DNA of 10,161 nucleotides from CAZCBD01 sp964496755 (lineage in GTDB: Bacteria; Bacteroidota; Ignavibacteria; Ignavibacteriales; Melioribacteraceae): positions 1 through 10,161 of the forward strand of contig CAZCBD010000102.1 of NCBI GenBank assembly GCA_964496755.1, read 5' to 3'. This document shows positions 1 through 6,814 of the stretch, in pieces. Position 1 is the first letter of the stretch. The number at the start of each line of letters is the position of its first letter. Below the pieces are notes generated by a model that worked only from the letters and a program-made list of their open reading frames with translations, did not search any database and was not told the DNA's origin. The translations under genes and the position numbers were made by a program.

Positions 1-544
1 TAAAGGAATGGCGATGGATTTGCAAAAAAAACGTTATGAAACCTTTGAAGAGTTAGAAAATTATTGTTATTGTGCAGCTTCAACAGTCGGTTTAATGTCC
101 ATTGAAATATTTGATTATAAGCATGAGTCAACAAAAAAATTTGCTGTTAATTTGGGTATAGCCTTGCAGCTTACAAATATTTTAAGAGACGTAAAAAAAG
201 ATGCGGAAATCGGACGGGTTTATTTGCCTCAAGAAGATTTAAAAAAATTCAATTATTCGGAACAAGAATTATTTTCCGGAACGTACAATCAGAATTTCAT
301 AAGTCTCATGCAATTTGAATCTCAGAGGGCAAAAAAATATTTTTATGAAGCAAGAAAACATCTTCACTTTGAAGACAAAAAAAATATGTTTGCTGCTATT
401 GGAATGGATAAAATTTATTTTAAACTGTTAAAAAAATTAGAAAAAAATAATTTTAATATTTTTGAAAAGGATATTAATATTTCCAAAGCGGAAAAACTAT
501 TCATTGCTCTTTATGTTTTATTAAAATATAAATTGTTGTACTAA
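1..544 (+). CDS. hpnD: Presqualene diphosphate synthase HpnD-like, 5'-truncated by window edge
   Basis: C-terminal part (about 180 residues) of a squalene/phytoene synthase family protein. The reading frame is open to the left edge, and the first visible residues (KGMAMDL) match the internal GMxMDL motif of the family, so the ATG at 8 is not the true start and roughly 100 residues lie outside the window. Visible family marks are the YCYCAASTVGLM segment, LGIALQLTNILRDV, and the second Asp-rich motif DVKKD followed by GRVYLP (coded at about 188-229), which binds prenyl diphosphate through Mg2+. The first Asp-rich motif would be in the missing part. HpnD condenses two farnesyl diphosphates to presqualene diphosphate. 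The HpnD assignment over phytoene synthase rests on the wording IFDYKHESTKKFAVNLGIAL and on hpnE following one base after the stop. A CrtB-type or direct squalene synthase activity cannot be fully excluded. Confidence 0.85.
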   Translation, partial: KGMAMDLQKKRYETFEELENYCYCAASTVGLMSIEIFDYKHESTKKFAVNLGIALQLTNILRDVKKDAEIGRVYLPQEDLKKFNYSEQELFSGTYNQNFISLMQFESQRAKKYFYEARKHLHFEDKKNMFAAIGMDKIYFKLLKKLEKNNFNIFEKDINISKAEKLFIALYVLLKYKLLY

Positions 545-545
545 C

Positions 546-1823
546 ATGCCGAAAGTGCTGATTTTAGGTGCCGGATTAAGTGGTTTATCTGCCGGGATTT
601 ATCTTTCCGAAGCAGGAGTTGATGTTACAATACTGGATTCTTCCATTATATCCGGAGGACGCTCAAGGTCTTTTTTTCATAAAAGATTGAATTGTGAGAT
701 TGATAATGGACAGCATCTAATAATGGGATGTTATTCAAATACTTTAGATTATATTTCGAAAATTAAATCGACAGAAGAATTACAGATATTTAAAACAATA
801 GATTTCACTTTTGTAAATAAAAAAGGTGAAAAAAGCAGGTTTAAAGTTCCACAAAAATTTTATCCCTTGAATGTTTTTTATGCACTTTTCAAGTTTAATC
901 TCCTTTCTCTAACTGAAAAAATTCAAATTCTTAAATTGTTTTTAAAAATTAAATTTAAACTTAAAGTATCTCGAAATTTAACAACAAAAGATTGGTTACA
1001 TTCTGAAAACCAATCTGAAAATAGTATAAACAGTTTCTGGAAGGTTTTAAATGATTCAATATTAAATACAAACATTGAAGAATCATTGGCAGAGGTGTTT
1101 CTGCTAACTTTGAAAGAAATCTTTCTTAAAGGCCAAAAGAAAATTCAAACAATTTTACCAAGAACAAATTTGGATAAATTGCTTATTAAACCGGCCATAT
1201 CTTTTTTGTTAAAAAACAATACAGAAATTAATTTAGGCGAAAAAGCAGATGAAATTGTTATTGAAAACAACAAGATTATTAAGGTTATTACTAAAAAAAA
1301 TATATACCAAGATTTTGATTATATAATCTCTGCTGTGCCGTTTACTAATCTTAAAAAACTTCTTCCTGAAATTTCAAAAAATGAGTTTAAGTATAATTCA
1401 ATTGTTACGGTCTACATTTGGCTAAAACAAAATCCATTCAAAGAAAAATTTATTGCGCTATTAAATGCAAATTTTCATTGGCTTTTTAATCATAATGATT
1501 ATATTACTGTTTTAAAAAGTGATGCAAATGATATTTCTATTTTAGATAAAAATAAAATAATGGAAATATGCATTTCGGAATTGGAAGAATTCTTTAGTGA
1601 ATTTGATAAAAAGTATATTGAAAAATTTGAAGTAATAAAAGAAAGAAAAGCGACGTTTGCTGTAACACCAAATTCAAAAAAGATTCGTAATAATATTAAT
1701 ATAAGTTTCGATAATCTTTTTATTGCCGGAGATTGGACAAATACAGGATTGCCCGGAACCATTGAAGGAGCAATATTAAGTGGAAAAATATCGGCACTAA
1801 GAATTTTAAATAAACTAAAGTAG
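546..1823 (+). CDS. hpnE: Hydroxysqualene dehydroxylase HpnE (FAD-dependent amine oxidase family)
   Basis: 425-residue FAD-dependent oxidoreductase. The N-terminal dinucleotide-binding Rossmann motif GAGLSGLSAGIYL (residues 8-20) ends in the expected acidic residue (Asp31), followed by SGGRSRSF (36-43). The stretch DNGQHLIMGCYSNT (from residue 53) is a hallmark of HpnE. The C-terminal FAD contact AGDWTNTGLPGTIEGA (394-409) reads like the AGDWT(D/N)TGLP signature of the same family rather than that of phytoene desaturases. HpnE reduces hydroxysqualene to squalene, the step after HpnC. Length is usual for the family. It starts one base after the upstream stop with no clear Shine-Dalgarno site, so translation is probably coupled to hpnD. 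Squalene made here could feed hopanoid or other triterpenoid synthesis, but no squalene-hopene cyclase is in the window. Confidence 0.88.
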   Translation: MPKVLILGAGLSGLSAGIYLSEAGVDVTILDSSIISGGRSRSFFHKRLNCEIDNGQHLIMGCYSNTLDYISKIKSTEELQIFKTIDFTFVNKKGEKSRFKVPQKFYPLNVFYALFKFNLLSLTEKIQILKLFLKIKFKLKVSRNLTTKDWLHSENQSENSINSFWKVLNDSILNTNIEESLAEVFLLTLKEIFLKGQKKIQTILPRTNLDKLLIKPAISFLLKNNTEINLGEKADEIVIENNKIIKVITKKNIYQDFDYIISAVPFTNLKKLLPEISKNEFKYNSIVTVYIWLKQNPFKEKFIALLNANFHWLFNHNDYITVLKSDANDISILDKNKIMEICISELEEFFSEFDKKYIEKFEVIKERKATFAVTPNSKKIRNNINISFDNLFIAGDWTNTGLPGTIEGAILSGKISALRILNKLK

Positions 1824-1841
1824 AACAAATATGGAATATTT

Positions 1842-2759
1842 ATGGCGCTTGAAGTAATTTCGGCAAAACTATTGCAAGAGCAAATATCTTTAGTAAAAGC
1901 CTTAGTTACATCTTATAAAAATAAATTTAATTCTGCAAAAATTGCAGGTCCTAAATTTGGTAAAATTGGTGACGAAATTTTAATGAGTGTTAAAATTGAT
2001 GCTAATCATTACAAAGATTTTCTAAGATTATTACTAGAAAATAATATTTCAATTTTATTTACTAAACATACTCCGGCTAACACAAAAGATATTATTGCCG
2101 AATACCAAGAGAAGAAAAAAGAAGCAGAAGTGCGGCAAAGAATGTTGGAAATTGATTCGAAGCCTTCTGAAAATGAAAAAAGAATAAATGCCGATAAATC
2201 AATTACAATTAGTGATGTTGAGAATATGGTTAGACAAGGTAATTACGAGGAAATTTTCCGAATTTCGCGTTCAATTGCTTGTCAACCTGCAGTTATGGAA
2301 AAGGCACAACATTCACTTGCTGAAGCTGTTCGGAATGCAATTGACGATTTAGTTGTTGAAGGTATCACCAACAAAGAATTAGCTGACGGTTCAATCAAGA
2401 AATTAATACAAATTGCAACCGATAAAAAACTTAGAGTTGCTCGTGATGTTTCATTTATGAAAGAAGCAGGATTGTCTGCCATTGATATAGCTGCTAATTT
2501 TAACGAAACCGTTTATCATTTAATTGATATTGCAAATAATAATTCCTTACATCATTCTGTGACGATTGCCGCTGTAATCAAGCTTTCCGGCTTAATTTTT
2601 GAAGACGAAGAACTTTTTGCAGATGAAATTGAAATATCGCTTAGAAAAATTAGTGTCCGATGGTTGAATATTGCTTATGATGTTGCTTTCCCCGATTTAT
2701 CAGACGAAGAAAAAGAAAAGTTCAATAAATTTGTTGATTTTATTAATAGCAAAAGATAA
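1842..2759 (+). CDS. Conserved-looking helical protein of unknown function
   Basis: I do not recognise this 305-residue protein as a named family. No signal peptide or membrane segment is visible, so it should be cytoplasmic. Three parts can be seen: residues 1-80, a mixed alpha/beta-looking region ending in LLLENNISILFTKHT; residues about 82-120, a highly charged Lys/Glu-rich linker; and residues 122-305, almost entirely helical with Ala, Ile and Leu spaced as in HEAT- or TPR-like solenoids (for example IKKLIQIATDKKLRVARDVS and YHLIDIANNNSLHHSVTIAA). There is no obvious catalytic motif or metal-binding cluster. The start at 1842 is the first in-frame ATG after the hpnE stop, 18 bases away, with only a weak GGAA in front; an ATG at 1831 is in another frame and soon stops. 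Codon use matches the neighbours, so it looks native. It may be cotranscribed with hpnDE, but a role in squalene synthesis is not supported by the sequence. Confidence 0.85.
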   Translation: MALEVISAKLLQEQISLVKALVTSYKNKFNSAKIAGPKFGKIGDEILMSVKIDANHYKDFLRLLLENNISILFTKHTPANTKDIIAEYQEKKKEAEVRQRMLEIDSKPSENEKRINADKSITISDVENMVRQGNYEEIFRISRSIACQPAVMEKAQHSLAEAVRNAIDDLVVEGITNKELADGSIKKLIQIATDKKLRVARDVSFMKEAGLSAIDIAANFNETVYHLIDIANNNSLHHSVTIAAVIKLSGLIFEDEELFADEIEISLRKISVRWLNIAYDVAFPDLSDEEKEKFNKFVDFINSKR

Positions 2760-2773
2760 TTTTTTTACTTTTG

Positions 2774-2803
2774 TTCAAACTTTAATTCATTTCAAATTAT
2801 TAT
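2774..2803 (+). promoter_or_regulatory. Possible sigma-70-type promoter for pyrG
   Basis: TTCAAA at 2774-2779 (4 of 6 to TTGACA) is separated by 18 bases from TATTAT at 2798-2803 (5 of 6 to TATAAT). Transcription would then begin near 2810 and the palindrome at 2821-2840 would lie in the early leader. In such AT-rich sequence a match this good can occur by chance, so this is a weak call. Confidence 0.2.
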
Positions 2804-2820
2804 TTTTTTATCTTTAATTC

Positions 2821-2840
2821 CTAAATAATATATTATTTAG
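2821..2840. promoter_or_regulatory. Perfect 20-bp palindrome before pyrG (possible operator)
   Basis: CTAAATAATATATTATTTAG is identical to its own reverse complement over all 20 bases. It ends 13 bases before the pyrG GTG start and 4 bases before the GGGA ribosome site. A symmetric site of this size in this position fits a dimeric repressor operator. As RNA it could fold only into a weak, all but one A-U stem of 8 pairs around a UAUA loop. No known regulator is recognised from the sequence. Confidence 0.4.
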
Positions 2841-2853
2841 AAAAGGGATTCTT

Positions 2854-4494
2854 GTGAAGAAAAAAGTGAAGTATATTTTTGTTACCGGCGGAGTTGTTTC
2901 CTCCCTCGGGAAAGGAATCTCTGCTGCTTCTTTAGGACTTTTGCTAAAGCAGAGAGGATTTAGCGTTACAATTCAAAAATTTGATCCATACATTAATGTT
3001 GATCCGGGAACGATGAGTCCTTTTCAACATGGTGAAGTATTTGTAACTGACGATGGTGCCGAAACCGATTTGGATTTGGGGCATTATGAAAGATTTTTGG
3101 ACATTAACATGTCGCAAGCTAATAATACCACTACCGGACAAGTTTATTTTGACGTAATTACGAAAGAAAGACGTGGTGATTATCTTGGAGCTACTGTTCA
3201 AGTAATTCCGCACATTACCGATGAAATTAAGAAAAGAATGAAAGCTATTGGCGAAACCGGTAAATATGATATCGTGATTACTGAAATTGGCGGAACCGTA
3301 GGTGATATTGAAAGTTTACCTTTTATTGAAGCAATGCGCCAATTGATGGTTGAAGTGGGCAGAAAAAATGCTATTTCTATTCATGTAACTTTAGTTCCTT
3401 TTATTTCGGCAGCCGGCGAAATGAAAACAAAACCTACTCAACATAGTGTTAAAAAATTACTTGAATTAGGAATTCAACCGAATATTTTAGTTTGTCGTTC
3501 CGAAAAAAAATTAAAAAAAGAATTCAGAGAAAAAATTGCTTTGTTTTGTAATGTTGATACTAAATCGGTTATTTCCGCATTCGATTGTTCCACTATTTAT
3601 GAAGTACCTTTGGTTTTACACAAACAAAACTTTGACAGAATAGTTCTAAGAAAATTAAAACTGCCCGATATTAATACAAATATTGAAAATTGGTCTAAGT
3701 TTGTTGATAATGTAAAATTTCCAACCGGTGAAGTTAAGATAGCTATTTGCGGAAAATATGTTCAATGTCCGGATGCTTATAAAAGCATAACTGAAGCTTT
3801 TGTGCATTCCGGAGCTGAAAATGATGTGAAAGTTACTAAAGTGTTTATCGATTCCGAAGAAATCGAACAAAATGGTGCCGAAAAAATGCTTTCCGGATAT
3901 GATGGGATTCTGATTCCGGGGGGGTTTGGCGAAAGAGGAATTGAAGGCAAAATTCAAGCTATAACTTATGCCAGAGAAAATAATATTCCGATTTTAGGTA
4001 TTTGTCTCGGATTGCAATGTATGGTAATTGAAGTTGCAAGAAATGTTCTCGGTATCAAAAAAGCTAATAGTGCCGAGTTTGTTAAAAACAGATATTCTGT
4101 TGTACACATTATGCCCGATCAACAGAAAATTACTCAAAAAGGCGGAACAATGAGATTAGGCGCTTATCCGTGCGTTTTAAAATCAGGAACAAAAGCAAAA
4201 GAAGCTTATAAAAAACAGAAAATTTCGGAACGTCACCGCCATAGATACGAAGTGAATAATAAATTTAGAGAAGAACTTGAAAAAAGCGGATTGATTGTAA
4301 GCGGTCAATCCCCGGATGGCAAGTTGGTTGAAATGATTGAACTTGAAAATCATAGATGGTTTGTCGGGTGCCAATTTCATCCGGAACTTAAATCTCGTGC
4401 AACAAATGCTCATCCGCTTTTCAGAGAACTTGTGGCTGCTGCAAAAAAATATCAAGAGGAAAATGTAAATAGAAATTCTGTTGATTCTGAATAG
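2854..4494 (+). CDS. pyrG: CTP synthase (glutamine-hydrolysing)
   Basis: 546 residues, close to the usual 535-550 of bacterial PyrG. It makes CTP from UTP, ATP and glutamine in the cytoplasm. The N-terminal amidoligase domain carries KYIFVTGGVVSSLGKG with the P-loop lysine at 20, DPYINVDPGTMSPFQHGEVF (44-63), the DLDLGHYERF Mg/ATP segment (72-81) and EIGGTVGDIES. The C-terminal class I glutamine amidotransferase domain has PGGFGERG, the nucleophile elbow GICLGLQ with Cys384, and the His509/Glu511 pair in QFHPELKSR, so the triad is complete. HRHRYEVNN is also typical. The GTG start is chosen because MKKKVKYIFVTGG aligns with the family N-terminus and GGGA (2845-2848) lies 5 bases upstream. The stop overlaps or nearly touches the next gene. 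A seven-G run at 3918-3924 codes the PGG of the oxyanion strand. Confidence 0.98.
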   Translation: MKKKVKYIFVTGGVVSSLGKGISAASLGLLLKQRGFSVTIQKFDPYINVDPGTMSPFQHGEVFVTDDGAETDLDLGHYERFLDINMSQANNTTTGQVYFDVITKERRGDYLGATVQVIPHITDEIKKRMKAIGETGKYDIVITEIGGTVGDIESLPFIEAMRQLMVEVGRKNAISIHVTLVPFISAAGEMKTKPTQHSVKKLLELGIQPNILVCRSEKKLKKEFREKIALFCNVDTKSVISAFDCSTIYEVPLVLHKQNFDRIVLRKLKLPDINTNIENWSKFVDNVKFPTGEVKIAICGKYVQCPDAYKSITEAFVHSGAENDVKVTKVFIDSEEIEQNGAEKMLSGYDGILIPGGFGERGIEGKIQAITYARENNIPILGICLGLQCMVIEVARNVLGIKKANSAEFVKNRYSVVHIMPDQQKITQKGGTMRLGAYPCVLKSGTKAKEAYKKQKISERHRHRYEVNNKFREELEKSGLIVSGQSPDGKLVEMIELENHRWFVGCQFHPELKSRATNAHPLFRELVAAAKKYQEENVNRNSVDSE

Positions 4495-4505
4495 TGGTAA
4501 AAATT

Positions 4506-6041
4506 ATGAAATTTTCAAAGGTGCTATTTGTTGTAAATATTTTTTTTACACTTAATTGCACCTTTGTTTTTTCTTCTCAAGTTCCCAATGAGAACTATTT
4601 TTCTTCTCCAATTATTAAACAAGCCTTTCACGAATTTTATAATCTTCATTTTCAGAAAGCAGATAGTTTATGCAATATCTTTTCGGAAAGATTTCCTACC
4701 GAACCGGACGGGTTTTTTTTAAAATGTAAAATCCTACTTTGGGAATTTATTGGAAGTAGAGACGAAACAAATTATTTGAGCTTAAAAAGTTTAATAAAAA
4801 GAAATTTAACCTTAATTGAAAATAAAATAGACGTAAAAGCAATTCCTAAGTACTTATATTTAAAAGCAGCATCATATTCCATGCTTGCAACCCTTAAAAC
4901 ATTAAGACAAGACTTTGTTGACGCATTTTGGGATGCTAAAAAGGCTGATGGAATTTTTGAAGATATTTTGGATGATTTCCCTAATGATAGTTATACTTTA
5001 ACCGATTTTGGCATGCTTAAATATGCTCTTGGCTTTGCTGATGGCTTTTTATCGTTTACATTAAAGTTAACGGGAATGAGTGGTGATAAGCAAGAAGGAC
5101 TTGCATACTTAAGAAAGGCCGTTTTTAATTCACCTGAGAATTTAGGAAAACCCGAATCCAAATATTATTTATCACAGGTTTACGTAAACTATTTGAATGA
5201 AATCGATTCAGCCTTCAGTTTAATTTCGCCACTTGTAGAAAATAATCCGGATAATATTTTGTTTAAATATCAACTTGCTTTGGTTTTGATCAATAAAAAG
5301 GAATTTGAAAAAGCGGAAAGCTTACTTAACGTAATTATTAAAAGTAATAATCCCAAATTCCCTTTTACTTATTCGTTGGCTTTATTTCTTAAAGGTGAAA
5401 TTAGGTTTTTGTTAAATGACTTTAAAAATGCCGAAAAATATTACAACCTGTTTTTAGAGAACCAAGTTGATATCAGTTATTCCGGTTTGGCAAAATACAA
5501 AATTGGAATTTGTCAATTAATGAAAAATGAAATTCTACCTTCGAAAAGAAGTTTTATACTTTGTAGGTTGGGGAACCTGGAGATTGAAGAAGATAAATTT
5601 GCCAAAAGAAGAGGGGAGCTGTTGTTTGATATAAATTTTTCGCAAGCCGAAAAAAATATATTGTTAATTGAAAATTATTTGGAAACAGAAAAATTAAAAA
5701 AAGCTGAAACTCTTTTAAATGAAATTGAATATTCTTTACTTTCGGATAATTTCAAAGAGCTCTACTTATTTTTTAAAGGAAAGATATTTCTTAAAAAAGG
5801 AAAAGTAAAAGAAGCCGAAAATATTTTCAAAAAATGCTTAACAAATGATGTTGAATATGAAAAATGGATTATCCCGACAGCAAACTTACATTTATCTCGG
5901 ATTTATTTTGAACTGCAAAAATTTGAACTTGCAGAAGAATATATTGAAAATGCCGACGATGAAAATGAATATGATTTTAAGAATAAATTATCGGCTAAAA
6001 TAAATTTTTGGAAGAGGAAAATTGAAAGAAGGCTTAATTAA
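4506..6041 (+). CDS. Exported tetratricopeptide-repeat protein, function unknown
   Basis: 511 residues from the ATG at 4506. A GTG at 4494, overlapping the pyrG stop by one base, would add four residues; the ATG is preferred because it gives a clean signal peptide (Lys2, Lys5, then a hydrophobic core at about 6-22 and a plausible type I cleavage near FSS/Q at 22-25). No lipobox is convincing. The rest is helical with TPR-like units, clearest at about residues 220-320 (LALVLINKKEFEKAESLLN, FLKGEIRFLLNDFKNAEKYY) and 420-482 (FKGKIFLKKGKVKEAENIF, LHLSRIYFELQKFELAEEYI). Residues about 115-215 (FWDAKKADGIFEDILDDFPN, YLRKAVFNSPE) recall bacterial TPR proteins loosely related to the TTC39/Iml2 group, but I hold that lightly. 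TPR proteins are protein-binding scaffolds, so a periplasmic adaptor role is likely; the partner is unknown. Close spacing to pyrG suggests translational coupling. Confidence 0.85.
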   Translation: MKFSKVLFVVNIFFTLNCTFVFSSQVPNENYFSSPIIKQAFHEFYNLHFQKADSLCNIFSERFPTEPDGFFLKCKILLWEFIGSRDETNYLSLKSLIKRNLTLIENKIDVKAIPKYLYLKAASYSMLATLKTLRQDFVDAFWDAKKADGIFEDILDDFPNDSYTLTDFGMLKYALGFADGFLSFTLKLTGMSGDKQEGLAYLRKAVFNSPENLGKPESKYYLSQVYVNYLNEIDSAFSLISPLVENNPDNILFKYQLALVLINKKEFEKAESLLNVIIKSNNPKFPFTYSLALFLKGEIRFLLNDFKNAEKYYNLFLENQVDISYSGLAKYKIGICQLMKNEILPSKRSFILCRLGNLEIEEDKFAKRRGELLFDINFSQAEKNILLIENYLETEKLKKAETLLNEIEYSLLSDNFKELYLFFKGKIFLKKGKVKEAENIFKKCLTNDVEYEKWIIPTANLHLSRIYFELQKFELAEEYIENADDENEYDFKNKLSAKINFWKRKIERRLN

Positions 6042-6165
6042 TCTTTGCGGTCAAATTATCCTCCTAATTTTATATAAAATAATAACTTAAATCAGTTAAT
6101 AAGCAATTGTTGAATTGATTTTCAATAAGGTTTTCAATATTTTTTTACTTTAAAATTAAGGTGAT
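6042..6165 (+). promoter_or_regulatory. Leader/promoter region of the purN-purH-mreBC unit
   Basis: This 124-base AT-rich gap has no gene. It holds TCCTCCT at 6059-6065, a 14-bp AT palindrome at 6067-6080, a hairpin-capable repeat (TTGTTGAA at 6107-6114 with TTCAATAA at 6121-6128, one G-U pair), and a direct repeat TTTTCAATA at 6119-6127 and 6131-6139. A possible sigma-70-type promoter is TTGAAT (6110-6115) with TTCAAT (6133-6138), 17 bases apart, each only 4 of 6 to consensus. No known riboswitch is recognised. Confidence 0.4.
6158..6165 (+). promoter_or_regulatory. Ribosome binding site of purN
   Basis: AAGGTGAT directly precedes the purN ATG and matches the extended anti-Shine-Dalgarno complement (GGAGGTGAT) in 7 of its last 8 bases, leaving four bases between AAGG and the start. 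It supports the start at 6166. The same bases are partly complementary to 6058-6065 upstream. Confidence 0.55.
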
Positions 6166-6798
6166 ATGTTACGAATAGCTGTCTTTGTTTCAGGACGTGG
6201 TTCAAATTTAAAAGCAATATTTGATTCAATTCCTGATTATATGAAAAATGTTAAAATTCAATTTGTTGTAAGCAATAAAATTGCTTGCGGAGCATTAGAC
6301 TTTGCCGAAAAAAATAATATTGCCACATTTTCGATTTCAGAAAATAAAGAAACCGAATCAGCAAACAACAAATTAATTAATTACTCTAAGTTAAAGGATG
6401 AATTTGAAAAGAGTAAAATAGATTTAATAGTATTAGCCGGATTTCTAAAAAAAATTCCGGATTTTTTTGTGCAATTTTATGAAAATCGAATTATTAATAT
6501 TCACCCGGCGTTGCTACCGGCCTTTGGTGGCAAAGGAATGTATGGAATGAATGTGCATAAGGCGGTATTCAAAGCTTCTGCTCAAGTTAGCGGACCGACT
6601 GTGCATTTTGTAAATACGGTTTATGATACGGGGAAAATTATTGCACAAAAAGCAGTTGACATTTCCGACGTTAATTCACCCGAGGAAATTGCCGAACGAG
6701 TTTTAAAAATCGAGCATCAAATTTTACCGATGGTTATTAAAAAAATTTCTGAAAATAAATTGATATTTAAAAATAATAGAGTTTATTTAATAGATTAA
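6166..6798 (+). CDS. purN: Phosphoribosylglycinamide formyltransferase (GAR transformylase)
   Basis: 210 residues, within the normal range for PurN. The enzyme moves a formyl group from 10-formyltetrahydrofolate to glycinamide ribonucleotide, the third step of de novo purine synthesis. The N-terminal GAR phosphate loop SGRGSNL is at residues 9-15. The catalytic set is complete: Asn111 and His113 in NIHPALLPAF, and Asp154 in YDTGKII. VHKAVFKASAQVSGPTVHFV is the usual folate-side segment, and GGKGMYGMNVH is the form I associate with Bacteroidota-type PurN. The start is set by AAGGTGAT immediately upstream and by MLRIAVFVSGRG aligning with the family. It opens a tight cluster with purH (16-base gap), the enzyme of the last two steps in the same pathway. 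Confidence 0.97.
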   Translation: MLRIAVFVSGRGSNLKAIFDSIPDYMKNVKIQFVVSNKIACGALDFAEKNNIATFSISENKETESANNKLINYSKLKDEFEKSKIDLIVLAGFLKKIPDFFVQFYENRIINIHPALLPAFGGKGMYGMNVHKAVFKASAQVSGPTVHFVNTVYDTGKIIAQKAVDISDVNSPEEIAERVLKIEHQILPMVIKKISENKLIFKNNRVYLID

Positions 6799-6800
6799 AT

Positions 6801-6807
6801 GGAAGGA
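6801..6807 (+). promoter_or_regulatory. Ribosome binding site that fixes the TTG start of purH
   Basis: GGAAGGA lies 7 bases before the TTG at 6815, a good Shine-Dalgarno match at normal spacing. An ATG at 6799 overlaps this site but is in another frame and stops after a dozen codons. The site is the main reason to accept TTG as the purH start. Confidence 0.75.
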
Positions 6808-6814
6808 CTAAAAA

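Noticed and set aside
2750..2773. CAAAAG/CTTTTG inverted repeat at the end of the 1842 gene as an intrinsic terminator
   Set aside because: Only six pairs, few G-C, a 12-base loop and no U-run after the stem.
2766..2773. TACTTTTG matching the Bacteroidetes -7 promoter element TAnnTTTG
   Set aside because: No TTG element lies at the required distance upstream (nearest is about 29 bases away), and the match is likely chance in T-rich sequence.
3508..3528. A8 and A7 runs in pyrG as programmed frameshift sites
   Set aside because: The zero frame continues intact through a full-length enzyme, and such A-runs are frequent in Lys-rich coding throughout the window.
2944..4455. Reverse-strand open frames within pyrG (also small ones opposite hpnE, the 1842 gene, purH and mreB)
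   Set aside because: They run opposite strongly supported genes, have no recognisable domains, and are expected by-products of the AT-rich coding strand.
4506..4580. Lipoprotein signal with cysteine at residue 18 of the TPR protein
   Set aside because: The residues before the cysteine are T-L-N, which does not fit a lipobox (Asn at -1), and the hydrophobic core continues beyond it.
6040..6066. AGGAGGA ribosome site on the reverse strand with a nearby TTG
   Set aside because: The frame it would start is only six codons long.
6067..6080. 14-bp palindrome ATTTTATATAAAAT after the TPR gene
   Set aside because: All A/T and short enough to arise by chance in this gap; it does not resemble the pyrG palindrome. 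Kept only as part of the leader description.
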